Of a stretch of 56,188 bases of DNA, positions 1 to 7,638 are shown in pieces. How positions within the stretch are numbered: the first letter of the stretch is position 1; the number at the start of each line of letters is the position of its first letter. The stretch spans positions 1-56,188 of the forward strand of contig DHVB01000078.1 in the NCBI GenBank assembly GCA_002412425.1, written 5' to 3'. The notes below the pieces were generated by a model. The model ran no database searches. It saw only the letters and a list, made by a program, of their open reading frames with translations, and was not told where the DNA came from. The position numbers were made by a program, and so were the translations under genes. This stretch comes from Bacteroidales bacterium UBA5219 (lineage in GTDB: Bacteria; Bacteroidota; Bacteroidia; Bacteroidales; ML635J-15).

Positions 1-246
1 AACAAATTATATAATAGAAAGCAATTTAGTATTATAGGTGCATTTGCTTCTTCTTTAAAATTGCCTGTGGCTGGTTATCGTCGCTTTATAGAAGGTGGAC
101 TCTTTAGAGTTGATGAGTGGGGATATTATTGGTCTAGTACTGTGAGTAGTAAGCAAGCAATACTCTTATTTTTCGACAATACGAGTGCTTCCACTCCCCC
201 TAATTTACGTGCATACGGCTATTCAGTGAGATGTATAAAAGATTAG
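1..246 (+). CDS. FISUMP-domain protein, C-terminal part (5' end outside window)
   Basis: The reading frame is open from base 1, so the gene begins before the window. The visible end carries the hallmarks of the Fibrobacter succinogenes major paralogous (FISUMP) domain: an AFASSLKLP segment, GYR, a YWSS motif and the terminal VRCIKD. The same landmarks recur in the next gene, so the two are tandem paralogs separated by a few bases or a few tens of bases. FISUMP domains have a C-type-lectin/formylglycine-enzyme-like fold and occur in surface or secreted proteins; the ligand is unknown. No T9SS sorting tail follows. The residues between YWSS and VRCIKD differ almost completely from the paralog, as expected of a variable binding surface. 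Confidence 0.8.
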   Translation, partial: NKLYNRKQFSIIGAFASSLKLPVAGYRRFIEGGLFRVDEWGYYWSSTVSSKQAILLFFDNTSASTPPNLRAYGYSVRCIKD

Positions 247-286
247 TTTTTTGAGGAATTTTTTATTTATGCTTAATTTAGATTGT

Positions 287-1213
287 ATGAGTGGTTTAAA
301 TTTATTTGAAAAAACTTTAGTTTTTCTAAGTTTTAATTGTTTTAGTCTAGTTGTTTTATCACAAGGTGTTGCTTTTAATAATACAGGAGATTTTTCTGAT
401 ACCTCTGCAATGTTAGATGTTAATAGTACAAATTTAGGTGTGTTAATTCCTCGAATGACTATAACACAAAGAGATGCTATTTTAAATCCTGCTCATTCTT
501 TGTTAATTTTTAATATTACAACAAATTGTTTTGAGGCTTATAATCAAGATAATAGTGAATGGTTTGCTTTTGGCTGTTTAGAAAATCCTTCAGAATTTCC
601 TAATTCTTTTGTACATTGTGGTGCTATAACGAAAATAGTTGCTGTAACCAATCCAGAAACAGGCAAAACATGGATGGATAGAAATCTTGGAGCCTCACAA
701 GCAGCCACAAGTAGTACTGATACTAGTTCTTATGGTGATTTATACCAATGGGGTAGATTTGCTGATGGACACCAGTGTAGAACTTCGCCAACAACCACTA
801 TTTTAAGTTCTACAGACAGTCCCGGTCATGGTAATTTCATTATAGGTATGTCTTCTCCATATGATTGGCGTTCTCCTCAGAATGTTAATCTTTGGCAGGG
901 CGTAAATGGTATTAATAATCCTTGTCCTACAGGTTATCGCATACCAACTGTTGCAGAATGGGAAGATGAGCGTGCAAGTTGGTCTAGTAACAATGCTGCT
1001 GGTGCTTTTGCTTCTCCTTTAAAGTTGCCCATGACGGGTTATCGCGGCCGTAACAATGGTACGCTCTACCTCGTTGAGTACCTCGGCGACTATTGGTCGA
1101 GTGCTGTGGATGGTACGGGCTCAAGTTACTTGATCTTCGGCAGTAGTACTGCCAACACGAGTAACGCCACCAACAGGGCGCAAGGGTTAACAGTGCGTTG
1201 TATAAAAGACTAA
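287..1213 (+). CDS. FISUMP-domain exported protein with GC-rich C-terminal cassette
   Basis: The frame is open from a TTG at 251, but I prefer the ATG at 287 because it directly precedes a signal-peptide-like stretch (LVFLSFNCFSLVVLSQG). A Bacteroidota N-terminal module follows (GVLIPRMT...RDAI, LLIFN), then the FISUMP domain: GKTWMDRNLGA, YGDLYQWGR, CPTGYRIPT, YWSS and terminal VRCIKD. It is probably a surface-exposed or secreted binding protein of unknown ligand. The last 55 codons before the end are about 54% GC by hand count, against about 32% in bases 361-460 of the same gene, and 21 of them end in C while only 4 end in A. This abrupt change suggests a separately evolving cassette. The tandem paralog lies just upstream. 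Confidence 0.8.
   Translation: MSGLNLFEKTLVFLSFNCFSLVVLSQGVAFNNTGDFSDTSAMLDVNSTNLGVLIPRMTITQRDAILNPAHSLLIFNITTNCFEAYNQDNSEWFAFGCLENPSEFPNSFVHCGAITKIVAVTNPETGKTWMDRNLGASQAATSSTDTSSYGDLYQWGRFADGHQCRTSPTTTILSSTDSPGHGNFIIGMSSPYDWRSPQNVNLWQGVNGINNPCPTGYRIPTVAEWEDERASWSSNNAAGAFASPLKLPMTGYRGRNNGTLYLVEYLGDYWSSAVDGTGSSYLIFGSSTANTSNATNRAQGLTVRCIKD
1034..1201 (+). other. Candidate variable region (DGR-like) at the 3' end of the FISUMP gene
   Basis: The segment runs from the GYR motif to the conserved VRC. Its composition breaks sharply from the upstream part of the same gene, and NNC codons dominate (GGC, CTC, AAC, TAC, GCC, ATC, GAC, ACC). AAC codons changed at their first two positions would give this pattern in a diversity-generating retroelement. 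The position, at the extreme 3' end of a lectin-fold gene, also fits. I see no template repeat or reverse transcriptase in the window, so the assignment is an inference. Confidence 0.4.
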
Positions 1214-1350
1214 ATTAATTTGAATTAAGAATTATGATTGAAGAATTATGAATTTAGAATTGTGTTTCGGCATAGCTATTAGTTTTGCAAAATGAATTTC
1301 GGCAGTACTTTCTTTTGTGGTTTAAAACTAAAACTTTTATCTCAACATTT

Positions 1351-2754
1351 TTATTTATATGAATTTTTTTGCACTAAGAACCAATCAACCCATGCGTCTA
1401 TTTGTTCAACAGAGTTGGGGCGAAGTAAAATTTCTCTTTTATTGTCAAGTAAATAAATAATTGGTGTAGCAAACACATAATAAGATTTAACTATAGGGCT
1501 TTCCCACTTTTGATAGTCGCATACGCTAATAAAAGGAAATATTTTTGCATAATTTTTAAATATTTCTTCATCTACATCAAGCGAAACAAACACTACTTCA
1601 ACGCTTTGTTCTTTCCATTTTTCATACAGATTTGCTATTTTCACAAGCTCTTGCGGACAATGCGAACACCAGCTTGCACCAAAAAACACTATAGTATATT
1701 TATCTTTTATATCAGAAAGTTTTTTTGGCAATTTTGCATCTTCATATCCGTTTGCAACTATATTTTCAAATTTAAAATCAGTAGCTATATTTCCTTTTTT
1801 CATAGCTCTATAACTTTCTAATTGATAAGCAAAATCTGTAGTCAATGAAGTGCAGCTTCGCTCATTTAGCAATTTTAAAGCCAAATATTCAGAAGATGTG
1901 AACAAGCTACGTTTTTCAAGAAATTTGAATAGATGTTCAGATATTTTATTTAGTTTTTGTTCATCAACCAAAAGGTTTTCAACCATAGCATCAATAGATT
2001 TATTCATTTCAATAAATACCGAATCCAAACTTCTTCCACTATTTTCAATTAACCAAAAATGACTTTCTATAACATCTGCTTGCAAACCGCTTTTTTCTAA
2101 ACGCCAATCAGTATAATCTAAATTTCGAAAAAACGCTATACTTGCAGGAATTTCCTCTGTGCGATATTGTGCAATAGTAGAAACCGAACTAACTAATTTA
2201 CGCAAAGGCAAATAGTAGGTTAAATATGAATCTTTTGGCAAATTTGCTAGAAACAGACTATCTTCTTCTTTAATGCGATTAATTTCGTTATCAATTCCTT
2301 GATTAGCTATTTTATGAATAGCAAAAAGGCTATCATTTTTATAAATTTTATTTAGATAATTCCATGCACTCAAGGCTTGATCTCGTCTAGGGTGTTCACT
2401 TGAATATTGAGCAAACAATAGATTCTCTAATCCTTTTAAAGTTTGAACTGTTTCTACAAACCCCAATGCTTCGCCTTTTATTTCAATATCTTCGCCACTC
2501 AAAACAATAAAATATGGTCTATTGTCTGATGACTTTAGAAAACCCATTCCTTTGTCTTTGCTTGAATAAGTTAACGAAAAATTACCATTTTTATCAGATT
2601 TGGTTTGGTCAATAATGTAGTTTTCAAAACCATTAAAACAATAGAGTTTTACACTATCATTTTTAACTAATGACAAATTACCCGAAACTGATTGAGAGAA
2701 AGAACTTAAACTTATTAAAGGCAAAATTAAAAACAATAAAACTTTAATAATCAT
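1351..2754 (-). CDS. TlpA/ResA-like thioredoxin-fold protein with DUF4369-like N-terminus
   Basis: This 467-residue protein has a signal peptide (residues 1-21, ending SSFSQS) and an N-terminal beta-rich region like the DUF4369 domain often found in Bacteroidota thiol proteins. A helical middle follows, then a C-terminal thioredoxin fold. The redox motif WCSHC places cysteines at 363 and 366, and the cis-proline region is the ATPII segment. It should act in the periplasm or at the outer membrane as a disulfide reductase or oxidase; partners are not evident. It converges on the FISUMP gene and stands alone. The downstream region to 1214 is AT-rich, with no clear hairpin. Confidence 0.85.
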   Translation of the reverse strand: MIIKVLLFLILPLISLSSFSQSVSGNLSLVKNDSVKLYCFNGFENYIIDQTKSDKNGNFSLTYSSKDKGMGFLKSSDNRPYFIVLSGEDIEIKGEALGFVETVQTLKGLENLLFAQYSSEHPRRDQALSAWNYLNKIYKNDSLFAIHKIANQGIDNEINRIKEEDSLFLANLPKDSYLTYYLPLRKLVSSVSTIAQYRTEEIPASIAFFRNLDYTDWRLEKSGLQADVIESHFWLIENSGRSLDSVFIEMNKSIDAMVENLLVDEQKLNKISEHLFKFLEKRSLFTSSEYLALKLLNERSCTSLTTDFAYQLESYRAMKKGNIATDFKFENIVANGYEDAKLPKKLSDIKDKYTIVFFGASWCSHCPQELVKIANLYEKWKEQSVEVVFVSLDVDEEIFKNYAKIFPFISVCDYQKWESPIVKSYYVFATPIIYLLDNKREILLRPNSVEQIDAWVDWFLVQKNSYK

Positions 2755-2880
2755 ATTTTTTATACTTTTTGCAAATGTAGCATTTTTATTAGCAAAATTA
2801 TAAAATATATTTTTAGAATGTGGTTAAATGAAAATAAGAATTTATATCAAGTGTAAAATTAATATTGGTTAATTTTTTTA

Positions 2881-2912
2881 TTTGTTTATCTCTCAGAAAA
2901 GTTTTATTTTTG
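2881..2912 (+). promoter_or_regulatory. Bacteroidota-type promoter
   Basis: TTTG at 2881-2884 and TATTTTTG at 2905-2912 match the Bacteroidota -33 (TTTG) and -7 (TAnnTTTG) elements, with a 20-nt spacer. They lie 55 nt upstream of the small ORF at 2968, and no other start codon of a recognisable gene lies between. Confidence 0.6.
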
Positions 2913-2967
2913 TAATAAATAATGGGAAATTATTAAACATATTTTATGTATATAGCTAATCCTATAA

Positions 2968-3204
2968 ATGTTACGTTATCAAGAAAATATTACCAAAGAC
3001 AATCATATTTTGAATGTAAATTCTGAAAATTTTTTAGAAGAATACAAACATATTGTTTGCAAATCGCAAGGGGCTTACGTTTCAAGTCAAATGCGAGATG
3101 AAATGATAATGGAAGGCGATTGTTTTAAAGAGTTGGAAGTAAAAAGTGATATGAGCGAACCAAGGGAAACATTAGCTAAACAATACGAGGAAAAAGACTT
3201 TTAG
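2968..3204 (+). CDS. Small hypothetical protein, 78 aa
   Basis: I do not recognise this family. The product is small, acidic and soluble-looking, with two cysteines (HIVCKSQG and EGDCFKEL), no signal peptide and no membrane segment. It sits 37 nt before the subtilase gene on the same strand and behind a well-matched promoter, so the two are probably co-transcribed. That context argues for a real gene. It could be a small regulator or inhibitor of the neighbour, but nothing in the sequence shows that. Confidence 0.5.
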   Translation: MLRYQENITKDNHILNVNSENFLEEYKHIVCKSQGAYVSSQMRDEMIMEGDCFKELEVKSDMSEPRETLAKQYEEKDF

Positions 3205-3241
3205 GACAGAAAAATAAGTGAAAATTTGAGAGACGGAAATT

Positions 3242-4900
3242 ATGAAAATAAAATTTTTAGTGTTTTTTACATTTTTAAGTTTAAATATTTTTGCTCAACT
3301 TGAAGTAGCACCTAATAAGTATTATTTTGAATTGACCGACAAAAATCACAATCTTTATAGTTTAGATTCGCCTGAAGAATTTTTAAGCTTTAGAGCTTTG
3401 CAAAGAAGAGCAAATCAAAATATTATGATTAATTATTCTGATTTGCCTGTAAGTCAGTTCTATATAGATAGCATAAGAAATTGTGGTGTTGAAATTTTAA
3501 ATGTATCGAAATGGTTTAATTCTGTTTTAGTTTATTCAGAAAATCCTGAACCTATCGAGCTTATTAAAAATTTAAGTTTTGTTAGTGGTTCAATAACCTA
3601 TGAGATAAAAACCGAAGATGAGCGTGTGCTTGGTAATGAGTATAAAGTTTTGCGAGATATACAAAAAGGCGAAGAAGGCGATTTTTATTATAAGTATGGT
3701 CCTAGTCAAAATCAAATTTTTATGCACAATGGACAAAAGTTGCATAATAAAGGTTATCGTGGTCAAGGAATGTTGATTGCAGTTATTGATGCAGGATTTA
3801 CCGCAACGCTTGACGTTCCAAGTTTGCAACATGTATTCCAAGACAATAGAGTGATAGCAACTCGAAATTTCGTACACGGTGGAGATTCTGTATTTAATTA
3901 TAGCACTCATGGAATGCGTGTGTTTTCAATTCTTGCAGGAAATTCTCCATATTATCTTGTAGGCTCTGCACCAGAGGCTGAATATGTTCTTTTAATGTCA
4001 GAAGATCCAATTACAGAAAATCTTATTGAGGAAATAAATTGGATTTCTGCAGCTGAATTTGCTGATAGCATTGGTACAGACATCGTTAATGTTTCGTTAG
4101 GCTATTTAACTTTTGATATGCCAGTAAATAATCATAGCTATGAAGATATGGACGGCGAAACTACAATAATTGCTTTAGCTGCTCGCGAAGCCTCACATAA
4201 AGGAATGTTACTTGTCGTTAGTGCTGCAAATTCAGGAGAAAGTCAGTCACATCCATGGATTGCTTCACCAGGAGATGCAAAAGATATTATTACTGCTGGA
4301 GCTGTTTATGCAGATTCAACTTATGCAGCATTTAGCTCTATAGGTCCAAGTTATGATGGCAGAATAAAACCAGATTTAGTAGCTATGGGAGCAGGTACTT
4401 TTAATCAAGAACCAAATGGAGGGTTTGGTTATGGTAACGGAACTTCTTTTTCTGCACCACTTTTGGCAGGTATGTTTGCTTGTTTGTGGCAACAATTTCC
4501 AGAAAAAACAAATTTTGAAATTATGGAAATAGCAAAGCAAACTGCAAATTTATATAACAATCCAAATGCTTATTTAGGTTATGGAATCCCCGATTTTGAC
4601 TTAGCTTCACAAATTTTAACTGTAGAAAAAGAAATTTCCAAAATGGAAAAACTTACTCTAAGTCCAAATCCTTATTATCACGATTTTAACATTCATTTAG
4701 ATAATAATATTGGAGATGAAATTGTGATTGAAGTAAGCGATTTACTTTGTAGAAAACATTATTTGTGGTTTAAATTAAGAGCTTCTGAAAATAATCAAAC
4801 AGTAAATATTCCTGATTTGGCAAACTTAAAACCAAGTATTTATATTGTTACAGTAAGCATTAATTCAAAAAAATATTCTGCAAAATTAATAAAACAGTAA
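3242..4900 (+). CDS. Subtilisin-like serine protease (S8) with T9SS type A sorting domain
   Basis: The 552-residue precursor has a signal peptide (about 1-19, ending IFAQ), a prodomain-like segment, and a subtilase domain with all key residues: Asp183 in AVIDAGF, His223 in STHGM, the oxyanion Asn330 in SAANSG and Ser402 in GTSFSAP. Residues from about 472 on (LTLSPNPYYHDF...AKLIKQ) form a type A C-terminal sorting domain, so the protease should cross the outer membrane by T9SS and be released or anchored at the surface. It follows a small ORF by 37 nt, and xseA starts one base after its stop, which suggests a shared transcript despite unrelated functions. Confidence 0.92.
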   Translation: MKIKFLVFFTFLSLNIFAQLEVAPNKYYFELTDKNHNLYSLDSPEEFLSFRALQRRANQNIMINYSDLPVSQFYIDSIRNCGVEILNVSKWFNSVLVYSENPEPIELIKNLSFVSGSITYEIKTEDERVLGNEYKVLRDIQKGEEGDFYYKYGPSQNQIFMHNGQKLHNKGYRGQGMLIAVIDAGFTATLDVPSLQHVFQDNRVIATRNFVHGGDSVFNYSTHGMRVFSILAGNSPYYLVGSAPEAEYVLLMSEDPITENLIEEINWISAAEFADSIGTDIVNVSLGYLTFDMPVNNHSYEDMDGETTIIALAAREASHKGMLLVVSAANSGESQSHPWIASPGDAKDIITAGAVYADSTYAAFSSIGPSYDGRIKPDLVAMGAGTFNQEPNGGFGYGNGTSFSAPLLAGMFACLWQQFPEKTNFEIMEIAKQTANLYNNPNAYLGYGIPDFDLASQILTVEKEISKMEKLTLSPNPYYHDFNIHLDNNIGDEIVIEVSDLLCRKHYLWFKLRASENNQTVNIPDLANLKPSIYIVTVSINSKKYSAKLIKQ

Positions 4901-4901
4901 A

Positions 4902-6281
4902 ATGTCTCGACAAAGCCTGACATTATTAGAATTAAACGAAAAAATAAAATCGGCAATTAACGAAAGTTTTGATGCCCCAGTTTGGCTTGTTGCAGAAATA
5001 AATAATATAAATCTTCATAGAAGTGGACATTGTTATTTGGAGTTGGTTCAAAAATCCGAATATGATGATAAAATTATTGCTCAAATGCGTGCTACAATTT
5101 GGGCTTCGCAATATAGATTTATTGCTGCATACTTTAAGTCTGTTACCCAAAGAGATATTGAAAAAGGAATGAGCATTTTGGTTAAAGTAAGTGTTGAATT
5201 TCACGAACTTTATAGCATTTCTTTGAATATCAGAGAAATAGAACCATCGTTTACTTTGGGAGATTTAGAAAAACGAAAAAAAGAAATTATTGATAAACTT
5301 ATAAGCGAAGGCGTATTTGATATGAATAAACTTTTACACCTTCCTGATGTAATACAAAGAGTTGCAATAATTTCTTCGAGTTCGGCAGCAGGCTTTGAAG
5401 ATTTTATAAATCACATAGAAAACAATAAATTTGGATATAAATTTGAACTTAGCTTGTTTGAGGCAAATATGCAAGGTACAGGAACAGAAGAATCTGTTAT
5501 TGAAGCCTTAAACGAAATTTATGAAAATATAGAAAATTTTGATGTTGTAGCAATTATTAGAGGTGGTGGTTCTAAAAGCGATTTGAGCTATTTCGACAAT
5601 TATAATATTGCTTATCATGTAACTCAATTTCCTATCCCTGTTATAGCAGGAATTGGACACGAAAGAGACGAATCTGTTACCGATATGGTGGCTCATACAA
5701 AACTTAAAACACCAACAGCAGTAGCCAATTTTATTGTTGACTATAATAATGTTTTTGAAACAGAAGTTTTTGAAATTTTCAAATCTATAGTGACTGAAAC
5801 TCAATATGTTATCGAAAATAAAGAAATGTATTTGGCTTCATTGGGTTTGAAAATATATAAAATCAAAGATGTTTTAATTAAAAATAACGAAGACTGCAAC
5901 AGAAATATGTATAGAGTAAAAAATGCTTCTGTTCAATTAATTCGTAAAAATGAAAATCGTTTAAATAATTATTTTGAAAATTTAAAACTCTTAACTCATC
6001 AAAAAACTTATTTGGCAAATAAACATTTAGAAAATTCATTTTCAAGTTTGAAGAAAAATACAGAAATTTTGCTTTCAAAAAATGAGTTAAAACTTCAAAA
6101 TTTATCAAAAAATATAGAATTAGCTAATCCTGAAAATGTTTTGAAACGAGGTTTTTCTATTTCTAAAATTAATGGAAAAATTATTGATGAAAACACAAAT
6201 ATAATGGTAGGAGATGAGCTTGAAACCATAACTTTTTCAAATAAAATTCTTAGTAATGTTACCAAAAATAAAAAGAAGTAA
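4902..6281 (+). CDS. xseA: Exodeoxyribonuclease VII large subunit
   Basis: This 459-residue protein has the XseA plan: an N-terminal OB-fold (SLTLLELNEKIKSAI, VWLVAEINN, HCYLELV), the catalytic core with RVAIISSSSAAGFEDF, DVVAIIRGGGS and GIGHERDESVTDMVAHTKLKTPTAVA, then a long coiled-coil region and a short C-terminal segment containing GFSI. Together with XseB it degrades single-stranded DNA to acid-soluble oligonucleotides. It begins one base after the subtilase stop, and its 3' end overlaps the next gene by 26 nt. No xseB follows; the small subunit is not in this window. Confidence 0.95.
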   Translation: MSRQSLTLLELNEKIKSAINESFDAPVWLVAEINNINLHRSGHCYLELVQKSEYDDKIIAQMRATIWASQYRFIAAYFKSVTQRDIEKGMSILVKVSVEFHELYSISLNIREIEPSFTLGDLEKRKKEIIDKLISEGVFDMNKLLHLPDVIQRVAIISSSSAAGFEDFINHIENNKFGYKFELSLFEANMQGTGTEESVIEALNEIYENIENFDVVAIIRGGGSKSDLSYFDNYNIAYHVTQFPIPVIAGIGHERDESVTDMVAHTKLKTPTAVANFIVDYNNVFETEVFEIFKSIVTETQYVIENKEMYLASLGLKIYKIKDVLIKNNEDCNRNMYRVKNASVQLIRKNENRLNNYFENLKLLTHQKTYLANKHLENSFSSLKKNTEILLSKNELKLQNLSKNIELANPENVLKRGFSISKINGKIIDENTNIMVGDELETITFSNKILSNVTKNKKK

Positions 6282-6975
6282 ATATATTTTAATTTTATTG
6301 CTTGTCTTATCTTCTTACAGTCTAAAAGCTTGGGAAGTAAGGACGGATTCAACTTTATTTGTAAACCCATGGGTAGGACTTTCACATTATAAAATTTTAG
6401 GATTTCCACAATCATTTTCTTCTAACTATTTATCTTATGGAATAGACTTTGACTATCGCTTTCATTCGGAATTATCTTTCAAATTTGGCGTTTCTTTGAT
6501 GAGTAAAGGGAATTATTATTTTGCAAGTTATGTAAATGCTGAAAACACACCAATGGGAGAGTTTAAAACCTTTAATAAATTTCAATATCTTTCTTTTCCA
6601 CTTTTATTAACTTATAATTTATTTGGTGGCAAAAAACTTAATTTATTTATAGACTTAGGCGTAAATGCTGAGTTTTTATTACAAGCAAAAACTTATGCAA
6701 AATTACCTAAAACTTTTGAAGGAGTGTCGGTTGAGCAAGTAAACGTTGTGAACACAGACACATATAAACCTTTAAATTTTAGTTTAGTTGTAGGTTGTGG
6801 TTTTGAGTATAAAATTAAGCCAAATTTGTTAGTCTTTATACAAGCAAAATACGATCATGGCATAAATCAAATTTTAAAAGAAAATTCAACTTATGTTTTT
6901 AAACATAGAGGATATTGTGCAGGCATAGGAATAAAAATTGGAATACCTATAAAATACACTACTTCAACAAATTAG
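6256..6975 (+). CDS. Outer-membrane beta-barrel protein
   Basis: A 239-residue protein with a signal peptide (KYILILLLVLSSYSLKA) followed by alternating amphipathic strands typical of the small Bacteroidota outer-membrane barrels (PorT-like/porin_family annotations). The start lies inside the end of xseA, so translation is probably coupled. The last strands (HGINQI...CAGIGIKIGI) resemble those of the protein encoded at 16088-16783, suggesting paralogs. No ligand or partner can be inferred. Confidence 0.7.
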   Translation: MLPKIKRSKYILILLLVLSSYSLKAWEVRTDSTLFVNPWVGLSHYKILGFPQSFSSNYLSYGIDFDYRFHSELSFKFGVSLMSKGNYYFASYVNAENTPMGEFKTFNKFQYLSFPLLLTYNLFGGKKLNLFIDLGVNAEFLLQAKTYAKLPKTFEGVSVEQVNVVNTDTYKPLNFSLVVGCGFEYKIKPNLLVFIQAKYDHGINQILKENSTYVFKHRGYCAGIGIKIGIPIKYTTSTN

Positions 6976-6988
6976 TAGAGTTTTAATT

Positions 6989-7636
6989 TTACCAAAATTC
7001 ATCTTCAATTCTAAAAATCGCATATACAGAGTTCAAATCGTATTCGCCATATCTTGCTGGTCTTGCTCGTCCTAAACCCATGTAAGACATTGTGATAGCA
7101 ATTCCTTTTTCATAATCTTTCCAGGCTACAAAAATTGCAGAATGTTCAATGTTTCTAAATTGTCTATTTATGTGATAAACCCAATCACCAGGTTTAAGCA
7201 TTTCTTTTGGAGCATAAGGACCAGATTTTTTGGAATTAAAAACTTGAGTTTTCCTAAATAAATCAGACGATTCAACACTTCTATATATTGCGTTCAAATA
7301 ATCCCAGCATGTGCCAACAACAAGTTTTTCGTCAATAATAGAAAACTTATAAGAATTTTGTAAAATTAAATTAGCACCAACACTACAAGATTGGCAATAA
7401 GGAATCCCAGACACATCACTTGCATCACAAGTGTCTGCTTCAATAATCCAAAAAGAAATACTGTCGTTTTTGTAAACATGTTTATATACATCATCTAAGA
7501 AAATAGCATTTAATAATGATGTGGAGTCTGTAAAAACTTGAACATCATCATAAAAATGATAATATAAATTTTGAGAATTTACATTTCCAAATGTTGCAAA
7601 AATCAGTAATAATATGCTTACAAAACCGACTTTCAT
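6989..7636 (-). CDS. Exported protein, possible NlpC/P60-like fold
   Basis: This 215-residue protein has a signal peptide (1-21). It is cysteine-rich in the middle (DTCDAS, YCQSCS). The order of motifs recalls papain-like NlpC/P60 or CHAP amidases: a Cys at the head of a helix (GTCWDYLNAIYR, Cys110), a PGDWVYH strand, and a His followed by a hydrophobic strand (EHSAIFVAW, His165). The resemblance is by eye and the family is divergent. If correct, it would cleave cell-wall peptides or a related amide in the periplasm. It ends the minus-strand unit that starts with the S46 peptidase; only 2 nt separate them. Confidence 0.55.
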   Translation of the reverse strand: MKVGFVSILLLIFATFGNVNSQNLYYHFYDDVQVFTDSTSLLNAIFLDDVYKHVYKNDSISFWIIEADTCDASDVSGIPYCQSCSVGANLILQNSYKFSIIDEKLVVGTCWDYLNAIYRSVESSDLFRKTQVFNSKKSGPYAPKEMLKPGDWVYHINRQFRNIEHSAIFVAWKDYEKGIAITMSYMGLGRARPARYGEYDLNSVYAIFRIEDEFW

Positions 7637-7638
7637 TT

